This document shows, piece by piece, positions 26,974 through 35,131 of a stretch of 64,000 nt of DNA (position 1 is the stretch's first letter; each line of letters starts with the position of its first letter). Both the position numbers and the translations under genes were made by a program. The stretch is taken from contig NZ_CP059725.1 in assembly GCF_014117425.1 (NCBI RefSeq), positions 1,736,001 to 1,800,000 of the forward strand. Reading direction: 5' to 3'. Under the pieces are notes generated by a model, which saw only the letters and a list, made by a program, of their open reading frames with translations, was not told the origin of the DNA and searched no databases. Source of the stretch: Bartonella sp. HY038. Its GTDB lineage: Bacteria > Pseudomonadota > Alphaproteobacteria > Rhizobiales > Rhizobiaceae.

Positions 26974-27017
26974 TTCCCACTATGGGAAAATTTTGCGGAA
27001 TTTCCCGCCACGGGAAA
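26974..27017. promoter_or_regulatory. Tandem palindromic operators upstream of the rightward operon
   Basis: Two perfect inverted repeats: TTCCCA-CTA-TGGGAA (26974-26988) and TTTCCCG-CCA-CGGGAAA (27001-27017), centres 28 bases apart. They lie 30-70 bases before ATG 27047 and are unrelated to the GGTTAATTAACC operator, so a second regulator must use them. Confidence 0.65.
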
Positions 27018-27046
27018 GCTTTGCTTAAATTAAGGGGTTGTTTAAA

Positions 27047-27535
27047 ATGGCAATGATTAACGAGGCTTGGTTTCACCGCTTAAAGGCGGCGCAGCGCGAT
27101 TTAATCAAGACATGCGGCGGCATTGAGCGCTGCGTTGAGATTACCTCACTTTCTAAAAGTCAGGTTGGCCGTTGGAACAATGCCACCGACCCCGATTTAA
27201 TGCCCACCAATGCAATTTATATGCTGGAAAATGAATGCGGCTTGCCACTTGTGACCACTGCTCTTGCTGCGCTTACCGGCTATCGTCTTATTGCCCCGGA
27301 TGAAGAGGGTAAAAGCATGGGCTCGGTTTTAGCCAAGTTTTCAGACCTTGTGGCAGCATCGGGTGATGTGATGGCAACAGGCAGCCGCGCCTTTGCGGAT
27401 GGTAAGCTAACCCCTGCCGAGGCTGCCGACATTGACCGCGCATGCAGTGCCATGGAAATTAAAATGCTTGAGCTGCGCCGGCAATTGTCACGCGCCAAGG
27501 TTTCCACACTGCATGTGGTTGGTGGAGATTACTAA
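27047..27535 (+). CDS. Prophage regulatory protein with N-terminal helix-turn-helix
   Basis: 162 residues from ATG 27047, with AAGGGG 10 bases upstream. The N-terminal 45 residues (RDLIKTCGGIERCVEITSLS, KSQVGRWNNATDPDLMP) look like a CII/XRE-type DNA-binding domain; ENECGLPLVTTALAALTGY follows as in phage regulatory proteins. The C-terminal helix is amphipathic (EAADIDRACSAMEIKMLELR). First gene of the rightward operon; its stop overlaps the next start by one base. Function as an early activator is inferred. Confidence 0.7.
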   Translation: MAMINEAWFHRLKAAQRDLIKTCGGIERCVEITSLSKSQVGRWNNATDPDLMPTNAIYMLENECGLPLVTTALAALTGYRLIAPDEEGKSMGSVLAKFSDLVAASGDVMATGSRAFADGKLTPAEAADIDRACSAMEIKMLELRRQLSRAKVSTLHVVGGDY

Positions 27536-28011
27536 TGAGCAGCACCGCCCCTTTAAATGCCTTTTGGACAAAAGAGCGCTTGGAAAAGGCTGCTTTTATG
27601 TGGAAGCGCGGCAAAAGCGGCGGTGAGATTGCACATGCCTTGGGCTGCAAGCCACAGCGCGTCCATGAAGCGATTTATAACCATTATCCGCAGCATTTCC
27701 CGCGCCGTGTCAAATCACAAATATTGCTTAATTTGCAAAAGCAGCGTGAAGGCACATGTGAGCAGCCCAATAAACCCAACTTGGGCGTCAACTTTAAACA
27801 ATTACAGCAAATACCCTTCATTGTGGTGCCAATGAGTTATGAGCGCGCCTTGCGTGAAGACCGCTGTTTGTTTTTTGCAGCAAGCCCGATGAGTGAGGCA
27901 GGGCCATTAATGCCTGTTTGTGGTTGCAAACGCGCTAGCAAACATGGCCGCCACTACTGCACCCACCATTTACGCGCGAGCCTTAGCCAAAATGAAAATG
28001 AGGGCGAATGA
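27535..28011 (+). CDS. GcrA-like prophage protein
   Basis: 158 residues. The N-terminus FWTKERLEKAAFMWKRGKSG, then GEIAHALGCKPQRVHEAIY, resembles the GcrA WT-x-E-R helix-turn-helix. The C-terminus has the zinc-like set CGCKR...YCTHH, as GcrA family proteins do. GcrA binds sigma70 holoenzyme and reads CcrM-methylated GANTC sites, and the host carries ccrM in this window. Starts on the TAATG overlap with the previous gene and shares ATGA with the next. Prophage GcrA homologues are known in alphaproteobacteria; the role here is inferred. Confidence 0.65.
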   Translation: MSSTAPLNAFWTKERLEKAAFMWKRGKSGGEIAHALGCKPQRVHEAIYNHYPQHFPRRVKSQILLNLQKQREGTCEQPNKPNLGVNFKQLQQIPFIVVPMSYERALREDRCLFFAASPMSEAGPLMPVCGCKRASKHGRHYCTHHLRASLSQNENEGE

Positions 28012-28328
28012 TGATGTGTACACTTACCCACCATAGCAAGCAAGTTAATGCACCAAGTTTAAGCACGCAGCGCGCCCAATTGATTGATTGGGGTGTTTTT
28101 GGCCTGATGATGGAGCGGCGGCGCGTTTTTGTAAAGCTAAGCCAACAACAGCTTGCGCAAAAAATTGGCTTGCCGGTACCGAGTATCATTGCGGCGGAAC
28201 AAGGTGCGCCCTTATGCACCAAAAGCTTTTTAAAATTATGCGCTTGGTATGGCATAGAACCAAAGATGTTTTACGCCGCTGCGCTGCAAACAAAACGCGC
28301 CAAATTCATGCAAAGCGAGGCCGTATGA
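28008..28328 (+). CDS. XRE-type helix-turn-helix protein
   Basis: 106 residues. The HTH is visible as LSQQQLAQKIGLPVPSIIAAEQG followed by LLKLCAWYGI-like FLKLCAWYGIEP. It starts at an ATGATGATG run overlapping the previous stop (ATGA), so the exact Met is unsure. Within the tightly overlapping rightward operon it is probably a regulator of phage genes. Confidence 0.7.
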   Translation: MMMCTLTHHSKQVNAPSLSTQRAQLIDWGVFGLMMERRRVFVKLSQQQLAQKIGLPVPSIIAAEQGAPLCTKSFLKLCAWYGIEPKMFYAAALQTKRAKFMQSEAV

Positions 28329-28531
28329 TGCCGCCCTTTGGATTTGAAAATTGCGTTGATGTAAAGCAGCTGCGCTTTATGCCGCTGGTGGAGCAAAAGC
28401 AGGGCATTTTGCTGCTGCAACAAATGGGCTTTAACAAGCGCAAAATCATGCAAATGACATGGCTATATAGCGAAGAATATGATGCCGCGCTAAAAACCCC
28501 GCCTTTTGCCCTTAGCTATAGGGATTATTAA
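28325..28531 (+). CDS. Small prophage protein
   Basis: 68 residues beginning MMPPFGFENCVDVKQL, with ATG 28325 overlapping the previous stop by ATGA. The middle (QGILLLQQMGFNKRKIMQMTWLYSEEY) is helical and may be a DNA-binding helix pair. A longer upstream frame reaches back to 28088 but is a shadow of the XRE gene. No family recognised. Confidence 0.55.
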   Translation: MMPPFGFENCVDVKQLRFMPLVEQKQGILLLQQMGFNKRKIMQMTWLYSEEYDAALKTPPFALSYRDY

Positions 28532-28532
28532 G

Positions 28533-28835
28533 ATGATAGAAACGCAAGCCAATAGTGCAACAAAGCATGATAGCGGCAAACCACGCCTTGACCTATTGCC
28601 AGTGGAGCCTTTGCTGCAAATAGCAAAGGTTTTAGCCTTTGGTGCGCAAAAATACGGCGACCATAATGGGCGCAGCCAAACAGATGGTGGGTTTGTGTGG
28701 GGGCGGCTTTACGCTGCCACCCTGCGGCATCTATTTGCCTTTTGGAATGGTGAGGATTTGGACGCGGAGTCCGGCTTGCCCCACCTTGCCCACGCCGCCT
28801 GCAATATCATCTTTGTGAAAAAGGAGGGCGTGTGA
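28533..28835 (+). CDS. dATP/dGTP diphosphohydrolase-like (DUF5664) prophage protein
   Basis: 100 residues from ATG 28533 with GGGA upstream. It matches the phage dATP/dGTP diphosphohydrolase N-terminal type: KPRLDLLPVEPLLQIAKVL, FGAQKYGDHNGR, LRHLFAFWNGEDLDAESG, LPHLAHAACNI. The HxxH/ED pattern in HLFAFWNGEDLD and LAHAAC supplies metal ligands of an all-alpha NTP pyrophosphohydrolase fold. It would change the nucleotide pool for phage replication. Last gene of the rightward run; the opposing cargo gene follows 32 bases later. Confidence 0.75.
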   Translation: MIETQANSATKHDSGKPRLDLLPVEPLLQIAKVLAFGAQKYGDHNGRSQTDGGFVWGRLYAATLRHLFAFWNGEDLDAESGLPHLAHAACNIIFVKKEGV

Positions 28836-28867
28836 TGGTGGGGTTAAAGAATATTTTCTTGATTTAC

Positions 28868-30199
28868 TCAAAGAAAAGAGGAGGAGGATTGGCTCAGAGG
28901 AATAATTCCATTGTTTTCGCAAAACTTAATTTTCCCAATGCCTATCATATCACTGTCATCATAATAACAATCAGTAAACAGATGGATCACATCAGAAGGG
29001 TGAGAACCATAACTAAAGTAGGATTGGTCTGTAACATTTACAAAAGTGCAATCCAAAAAATGAGACTGTCCAAGGGACTTGGCCCATGCAGTCGAAGAAC
29101 CGTCTTTAATTTTTTTAGTCTTAAAGCGAATCGCGCTGTCTATTTTACAGTTAAGGAAGGTACAAGTTTCGATGTAAAAGGAAGGAAAGTCATTAAAATC
29201 AATATCTTGAAAGCTAAAATTTTTATAATTTATTTCCTCAAGATTTGGCCAATATGTATCCTCTTTTTGCTTGGAATATCCTGTAAGTTCCACACCATAA
29301 ACAGATGTTTTTATATCATTCACGCTGGAATATTTCTGAAGAATATCCATCGCATAAAAAAACCATGTGTAACTGACATCATGAATATCAATTCCTTCAT
29401 TATTTTCTCTGCTAAAAGCAATAATGGAGGATTTAATTATATCAATCGCTTGTTTAACAAAACTACTTTTGCCGCCAATAATATTATCCAAGCAAGCAAG
29501 ACCAGCCATTTTTTCAGCTTCTGTCGTGTCTTTACCCAGAAATTTTGTACCATCAACCAGCAATTTTGCAATGTTATTGTTTTGCGTTTCTATGAGGTTT
29601 TCGGTCGCCAACTCAAATTGTTTATTCGCCAATTCAAATTGACGGTTACCCAAAATAATTTGATCTGCCGCGATTTTTGCTTGTTTGCTTTGTGCTTTTT
29701 CTTGGAGAGAGTGCAGCGCGCCGCGCCACACCGCAATCATAAGTGTACACAGAGCCAAAATGGCAATACAGACTTTAACAGCACTATCATATTTGAGTTC
29801 ACTCAGCTTAAAACCGAAATGATACAAAGCCAATTCCGAAAGCGTGTTATAGTAGTGAAGCACAGTATAAAGTACTATCAAATAGCACAAAACAATAAAT
29901 ACGCCAAAGCTAAATGCGCGAAAACTACCAAGCCCCTCTTTATTTTTGGTCTTGAACCTTTGCAGCTTTGGATAAACATATCTGCTTATGTGATAACCTG
30001 CAAAAATATAAACTCCTGCAAGCATGACGATCAGAAAAAAGCCCCATGGACCAATACTCGTTGCCCAACCGTAAAACGGCAACAATATACTAATGTAAAA
30101 AATACCACTTCCGATAAGTATCGCCATGAAGGTAGCAAATCCACTAAGTATAGCCTTTCTATTTTGCTTCGTGGCTTTAAGTATTTCGTTATCTCTCAT
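28868..30199 (-). CDS. Membrane-anchored pentapeptide-repeat-like protein (prophage cargo)
   Basis: 443 residues from ATG 30199 behind GAGGGAAA. Four hydrophobic helices lie within about 1-170 (AILSGFATFMAILIGSGIFYI as first, cut here for length), then a coiled coil (QEKAQSKQAKIAADQIILG, QFELANKQFELATENL). The C-terminal region has degenerate pentapeptide/beta-helix text: NYKNFSFQDIDFNDF, CTFLNCKID, HFLDCTFVNV. Opposite to the flanking phage genes and more A/T rich, so an inserted cargo gene. Pentapeptide membrane proteins of this plan occur near defence genes; function here unknown. Confidence 0.65.
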   Translation of the reverse strand: MRDNEILKATKQNRKAILSGFATFMAILIGSGIFYISILLPFYGWATSIGPWGFFLIVMLAGVYIFAGYHISRYVYPKLQRFKTKNKEGLGSFRAFSFGVFIVLCYLIVLYTVLHYYNTLSELALYHFGFKLSELKYDSAVKVCIAILALCTLMIAVWRGALHSLQEKAQSKQAKIAADQIILGNRQFELANKQFELATENLIETQNNNIAKLLVDGTKFLGKDTTEAEKMAGLACLDNIIGGKSSFVKQAIDIIKSSIIAFSRENNEGIDIHDVSYTWFFYAMDILQKYSSVNDIKTSVYGVELTGYSKQKEDTYWPNLEEINYKNFSFQDIDFNDFPSFYIETCTFLNCKIDSAIRFKTKKIKDGSSTAWAKSLGQSHFLDCTFVNVTDQSYFSYGSHPSDVIHLFTDCYYDDSDMIGIGKIKFCENNGIIPLSQSSSSFL

Positions 30200-30237
30200 G
30201 CTTTTCCCTCGCGTTTCACACAAGGGAGATAGTTAGC

Positions 30238-30621
30238 ATGAGTGGTTCAATAGTCAATCTTTTTATTGATGAAGCGGGTAGCATAAAAATTGCCAATTGT
30301 GTGGCTGATCTTGGCTTGCCAACAGTTTCCCACAATGGTGAATATGCTGGCCCATGCCCGCAATGTGGTGGCAAGGATCGCTTTTCTTACAATATCCGCA
30401 AAGATGTTTGGAATTGCCGTGGCTGCTCCAAAGGTGGGCATAGTGCTTTATCACTTACTGCCCATGTTTTGGGGCTTGATTTGCATGTGCGGGCGGATTT
30501 AATTAAAGCTGCTGAAACCGTGCTTGGCCGCGCTGCGCCGAAAAATGAAGTTAGCGAGGAAGAGCGTTTAAAAGCCAAATGGCTTTTTGAGCAAAGGAAA
30601 AAAAGGCAAAGCACCGCTTGA
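30238..30621 (+). pseudogene. Truncated phage/plasmid primase, zinc-ribbon N-terminal fragment
   Basis: 127 residues. Residues 25-75 hold the primase zinc ribbon CPQCGGKDRFSYN...WNCRGCSKGG with ligands C40, C43, C60, C63. After EEERLKAKWLFEQRKKRQ it stops; the Toprim and helicase parts expected in a 600-800 residue primase/helicase are absent. An A7 run at 30599-30605 separates it from the leucine-rich-repeat frame that follows. Probably the right-hand break point of the prophage. Confidence 0.7.
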
Positions 30622-32218
30622 CGACAAAAAAGGCAAAATTACGCTTAATCTTCTTGAGCCGCAAAATAGCGAAGAAAGCGTCTATATTGGTGAAGGGCTT
30701 TACAGTTATCTCAAGCAAAAGCGCGGTGATCGAAAAGTTACCTTTGCGGGCTTGCCCTATTGGGCTTCGCGTCAAAACATTGAAAAATGTGGTCGTGACG
30801 AACCTAACTTTCATGAAGGATTGATGGGTTATGATGGCGTGATTATGGAAGACATTTCATGTGTTAATATTTCAGCACAAAACGCAAAAGGTAAAACTGA
30901 TCTAACACCACTTACCCAATTTGATTCCATCGATAAAATCATTTTACCAAGGCTTCAATTTGCCCATATTGAAGCCTTATCTCAGTTAAAAGATTTACGC
31001 CTGCTTGACCTTTCTAAAACTGACATTGCGGATATAAGTCCTTTTGCTGCACTCCCCAAGTTACGTGGTATATTTTTAAGTGAAACCAATATTAGCGACT
31101 TAACCCCGCTTAGGCAAAATCAAGCTTTACGCACCGCTTTTCAAAAGGCGCTTTTTTATGATGATGCACCACAAGTTGGTTATCCTGCTTATGCAAGTTG
31201 GATCGATATATCGCGCACAAAAGTTAAATCCCTTGAAGGATTAGAAAATCTTACTGCATTAGAGAGAATTGATCTTGAAGAGTTGGAATTACAAAATCTT
31301 GCGCCTCTTCAAGGTGCGACAAGCCTAATAGAGCTCAATTTGCACAAAGCTAAAATAGGCTATGATTTTACCCCACTCAGTGCAATATCAAAGCTTAGAA
31401 TTCTCAATCTAAACCATAGCGATGTGACAGATATCTCATCGCTTGCTCATCATCCATCTCTTTATAAATTGAGCTTAATTGGTACTAAAGTTCAAGATTT
31501 AAGCATAATTTCAACTTTAAAGCAGCTTGATTTTCTTGATGTGCGTGGCATTGAAAATATTGATTTTAGCAAGTTTGTCGCTCCGCCTAATCTAAGCCGT
31601 CTTTATATTGGCAAAATACCAAACCAAAAAAATGAAGAATTAAGCTATTATATCCACATGCCAATAAATATAGAGGGGGAATATTATGAAGGCAGTGAGC
31701 TTGTAGATTTTCTGGTGAGCAAAGGCGCACCCGGACCTATTATAAATGGTAAACCAATCGCACTTGATAGCGTAACCCTCACCCTTCGCAACCTTGATCT
31801 TGGTGATATCTATGAAATTAGTCGATTAAAAAAATTAGAGCATCTTGATCTTACGCAAAGCCATATCAAAGACCTAGCATTTCTACCACTTTTGAAAAGG
31901 CTGAAAACCCTTAACCTTAAACAAGCAATAGTAGATAATCCCTCACCGCCTACTCCTTATAGTCACGTTCATGAAATTGATATAACCGGCGCTAAAATCA
32001 ATGATTACCAAAGCTTTTTCCAATCTTTGCCTTCTTTAAAAACCCTAAAAATTGGGCGAGCGGAGGATGTAGATCTAAGCTCGCTTCGTCAAGATAATGA
32101 AATTGAAACCTTGGTTATGACCGAAAATGGCAAAGAGGTGATTTTACAGGGTAAAGATGCTATAAAAGTTTATTTGAATAAAACCTATCCCCCCACACCA
32201 TCCACAAAGGCAGATTAA
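30587..32218 (+). CDS. Leucine-rich-repeat protein, start uncertain, fused out of frame to primase remnant
   Basis: 543 codons open from TTG 30587, but no ribosome site is visible there. About 14 LRR units of 22 residues run through the protein, for example LKDLRLLDLSKTDIADISP, LRGIFLSETNISDLTPL, LERIDLEELELQNLAPL and LRILNLNHSDVTDISSL, the SDS22/internalin-like type. There is no signal peptide or membrane helix, so either it is cytoplasmic or its N-terminus was lost at the junction. Losing one base in the A7 run at 30599-30605 would join it in frame to the primase fragment. Function unknown; LRR proteins bind other proteins. Confidence 0.7.
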   Translation: MSKGKKGKAPLDDKKGKITLNLLEPQNSEESVYIGEGLYSYLKQKRGDRKVTFAGLPYWASRQNIEKCGRDEPNFHEGLMGYDGVIMEDISCVNISAQNAKGKTDLTPLTQFDSIDKIILPRLQFAHIEALSQLKDLRLLDLSKTDIADISPFAALPKLRGIFLSETNISDLTPLRQNQALRTAFQKALFYDDAPQVGYPAYASWIDISRTKVKSLEGLENLTALERIDLEELELQNLAPLQGATSLIELNLHKAKIGYDFTPLSAISKLRILNLNHSDVTDISSLAHHPSLYKLSLIGTKVQDLSIISTLKQLDFLDVRGIENIDFSKFVAPPNLSRLYIGKIPNQKNEELSYYIHMPINIEGEYYEGSELVDFLVSKGAPGPIINGKPIALDSVTLTLRNLDLGDIYEISRLKKLEHLDLTQSHIKDLAFLPLLKRLKTLNLKQAIVDNPSPPTPYSHVHEIDITGAKINDYQSFFQSLPSLKTLKIGRAEDVDLSSLRQDNEIETLVMTENGKEVILQGKDAIKVYLNKTYPPTPSTKAD

Positions 32219-32258
32219 CCACCAACGAGATAGCACGACAATTTTAAGTACAACCAAA

Positions 32259-33926
32259 TTATTGCGAGATAAACTGACCATCTATCAGCTGATATATTTT
32301 GCTGCTATAATCTAGTAATTGCACCCTATGGCTAATACTAATAATGATTTTATCAGCAAAGGCTTTATATATTTGGTCGTAAACTAATTTTTCAGTTGAA
32401 ATATCCAAGCCTGAAGTCACTTCATCTAATATAATGACATCAGGATTACTCAAAAATAACCGCGCAATAGCCAAACGTTGTTTTTGGCCGCCAGATAATA
32501 AATTGCCATGGTGGCCAAGCAGTGTATCCATACCATCTGGTAGGGCGCAAAGTTCATCATAAAGCCCAACCGCTTTTACTGCATTTTCCATTTCTAAAAT
32601 AGTTGCATTGGCATTGGCAAGTTGCAAATTAAAATAACTGCTAGCATTTAAAATATAGCTATGCTGGGTAATGACACAGATCTTATCACGCAAATTAATG
32701 GCGGCTAAATCCAATGCATCTACATTAGACAAAAATAATGTTTGCGGCTTTGCAACATCAAGGTCGTATAAAATTTTTGCAAAAGTAGATTTACCAAGGC
32801 CACTTTTACCAATAAGTGCAATTTTATCCCCTGTCGCAATATCAAGGGACATATTTTTAAAAATTAAATTATCAGAATCTTTATAGGCATAAGAAAAATC
32901 AATAAAACGGATATTGTCAATGGTCTTCAGCATCCTGCCTTTTTGAGGCTCTTCTCCATTAAAATCAACTTCTTTGATGAAGTACAGCACTGCTGAAAAT
33001 GATTGTCTAAGCGCAGTATAAACACCGCCAATTTGTTCAATTGGCATTATCAGCATCATGAGATAACCATTCATCATAATGAAATACTCAATACCTTGTG
33101 GCCTAAAAACCACTTCGCTATAGCTGTAAAATAAAACAATATTACCAATTAAAAAACCCAAAAGATAATTGATAAAACTTAAACCTATGTAACACTTAAA
33201 ATAGGGCTTTTGAACTTTAAGGTCATCGGCAAGCTTAGATTTAAAAGCATCAGATAGAATTTTAAGCGTGTTAAACCTCACGGCTACATTAATATTATTT
33301 AAAAAATCCTCTAGCAAATCATAAACCGAGCGGCCAGATTCCATCAATTCAAGCTTATATTTCACAAAGAGCCGAGAAAAATAAAGTTGAATAAACATAT
33401 ATAAAGCAAGGTAAATATAAATGGCGATTAAAAATAAATATTGCTGTAAAAGCAAAAGGATAGCAGTGGAAAATACAAACTGGCAAAACGGAATCAATAT
33501 TTGTGAGGTAAGGTGATTATAAATAATATATATTTCATTATTCACTTGGTTTATATGGCTCGCCACTCGTGCCGGTGTTTTATATAAAGTTACGTCATCA
33601 CTATATTTTTTAAAATAATTTAAATAGGTATCGGTAACAAAGCCATAGGTTTCAGCTCTAATCTTTGCATTAAGATACGTAATTAATGGGCTCATTAAGC
33701 GAGCAAGCCCAATAATTCCAACAAAAGCAATAATTTGGACGAAAATTATTGAAGAATGGCTGTTAACAGTGAATGTTTTCAAATTTTTTATAATGTTTGC
33801 AAGCAATATAGGCGCATAAGATGAAAGCAATGCGACGAAAATCGAAATTACAAAAATTATTGTTAAGTAGTGAAGGCCTTTAGAACCAAAGGATTTTAAC
33901 AATAAGCGAATTAGATTTTTATTCAT
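32259..33926 (-). CDS. ABC transporter half-molecule (permease + ATPase)
   Basis: 555 residues from ATG 33926; ATG 33971 in frame is also possible. Six membrane helices in the first ~300 residues are followed by an ATPase domain with Walker A GKSGLGKST (373-381), signature LSGGQ (477-481), Walker B VIILDE (497-502) and an H-loop SHR. An exporter-type half-transporter acting as homodimer; cargo unknown. No accessory protein or peptide gene is next to it. It is convergent with the LRR gene 40 bases away, and lies between the prophage remnant and core genes, so it may be accessory. Confidence 0.88.
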   Translation of the reverse strand: MNKNLIRLLLKSFGSKGLHYLTIIFVISIFVALLSSYAPILLANIIKNLKTFTVNSHSSIIFVQIIAFVGIIGLARLMSPLITYLNAKIRAETYGFVTDTYLNYFKKYSDDVTLYKTPARVASHINQVNNEIYIIYNHLTSQILIPFCQFVFSTAILLLLQQYLFLIAIYIYLALYMFIQLYFSRLFVKYKLELMESGRSVYDLLEDFLNNINVAVRFNTLKILSDAFKSKLADDLKVQKPYFKCYIGLSFINYLLGFLIGNIVLFYSYSEVVFRPQGIEYFIMMNGYLMMLIMPIEQIGGVYTALRQSFSAVLYFIKEVDFNGEEPQKGRMLKTIDNIRFIDFSYAYKDSDNLIFKNMSLDIATGDKIALIGKSGLGKSTFAKILYDLDVAKPQTLFLSNVDALDLAAINLRDKICVITQHSYILNASSYFNLQLANANATILEMENAVKAVGLYDELCALPDGMDTLLGHHGNLLSGGQKQRLAIARLFLSNPDVIILDEVTSGLDISTEKLVYDQIYKAFADKIIISISHRVQLLDYSSKIYQLIDGQFISQ

Positions 33927-34085
33927 TTTCAAACATCGCTTCCTTCTACATTTATTTGGGATTAATCCCATGGCTCACCGCTATGCGGTATACTCCAAGA
34001 TCATAAATTTAAGGGATGCTTACCATATTGCATAGCAAGGATTTTGCAACAGTGACTTAGCGTGTAAAAAAACAAAAGACCATAA

Positions 34086-34117
34086 AAAAGGAAGACAAAA
34101 TACCATGCCTTCCTTTT
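34086..34117 (-). terminator. Terminator of the IalB-family gene
   Basis: Perfect 9-bp stem AAAAGGAAG (34086-34094)/CTTCCTTTT (34109-34117), loop of 14. On the minus strand it continues into a run of T (TTTTTTATGG). It lies 59 bases after the stop. Confidence 0.75.
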
Positions 34118-34175
34118 ATTTAACACATAAGGCAATCAATGATTGGTAATTCCAAGCAAAGATTACACCATAATA

Positions 34176-34808
34176 TTATTGAGCGTTTTTAGCCTTTTCT
34201 TGTGCTTCACGCATCTTATCATCTTCCTCTTGCTGCTTGTCTTGAATTGCCTTTTGCAATTTTTCTTGTTCAGCTTGGAAGTCTTGTTCACGCATACCAG
34301 GACCGTCGAAGACTTTAGCAAAACCAGCTAAAGACACTTCTAAAGGATTTGGTGCTCCTTGAAAGTTAACTGACGTCACAACAAGCTTGGTACCTTTTTT
34401 TAGTTGGGCAACAAGTTCATCGCTTAAACTATCATTAGCGATACATGTTGGACCATTACAAATCATGTAAGGAATGGTCTTTTCAGCATTACCATCAACT
34501 TTGACGGTAATTCCGGCAGGAATAAGACGACCGGTTGGCACCTGAATACCAATGCGTTTTTGGCTCTTGCCACCTTCCTTAACTTCGATAAGATTGATCA
34601 TTGTTAAATATTGGCCTGTTTCAGACACAATATTATTCATAGTGTTGCAAACACTAACTTTCTTTTTTTCAGCATTTTGCTGTTCGCTGCAAACCTTGTT
34701 CCAGCCATCCATCGCACTTTGTGCCGATGCGGGAACCACGAAAGCGGCAAGCAAGGCAGCAGCGCTGGCAAACAACGACAAAGTGGTAAGGGTTTTTGCT
34801 ATCGGCAT
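34176..34808 (-). CDS. Invasion-associated locus B (IalB) family protein
   Basis: 210 residues from ATG 34808 with AAAGGATA upstream; codons before it are leader. Signal peptide 1-31 (ASAAALLAAFVVPASAQS). The mature domain fits IalB: WNKVCSE, VCNTMNNIVSE with four conserved Cys (two in VCSEQ/SVCNT, two in MICNGPTCIA), and the GIQVPTGRLIPAGITVKVDG strand set. A charged coiled tail (QEEDDKMREAQEKAKNAQ) follows. IalB-type proteins are periplasmic or outer-membrane associated and aid erythrocyte entry in Bartonella; the biochemical function is unknown. Confidence 0.88.
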   Translation of the reverse strand: MPIAKTLTTLSLFASAAALLAAFVVPASAQSAMDGWNKVCSEQQNAEKKKVSVCNTMNNIVSETGQYLTMINLIEVKEGGKSQKRIGIQVPTGRLIPAGITVKVDGNAEKTIPYMICNGPTCIANDSLSDELVAQLKKGTKLVVTSVNFQGAPNPLEVSLAGFAKVFDGPGMREQDFQAEQEKLQKAIQDKQQEEDDKMREAQEKAKNAQ

Positions 34809-35131
34809 AATAAAATATATCCTTTCAACATTTGATATTTTATGGTCGAAACCATATCGAGAAATTCCTGCAATCGAATTAGGGCAATAACATGACCGGC
34901 CCAATCATCCAAGGCAATACAACAAATTAAAGACGTTTTTTTTAAATTATATTCAAGCAAGGCATATATCAACAACAATATTATATGCTGCGCTTACTTC
35001 AATAAATAATTGAAAAGAAAACAGAAAATCATAAAATTCTCAGCAATAGCCAACAGAGCGATCACTGAGAATTAAATAGAGTGCGCATCTAAAAACTAAA
35101 ACCGTGTTTTTAAATTAAACTCTAGCACCAA

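Noticed and set aside
28832-30232. A 466-codon plus-strand frame
   Set aside because: It lies entirely antisense to the membrane protein at 28868-30199, which has a good ribosome site, clear helices and coiled coil. The plus frame has unnatural composition (Lys/Cys/Phe/Ile rich) and no domain.
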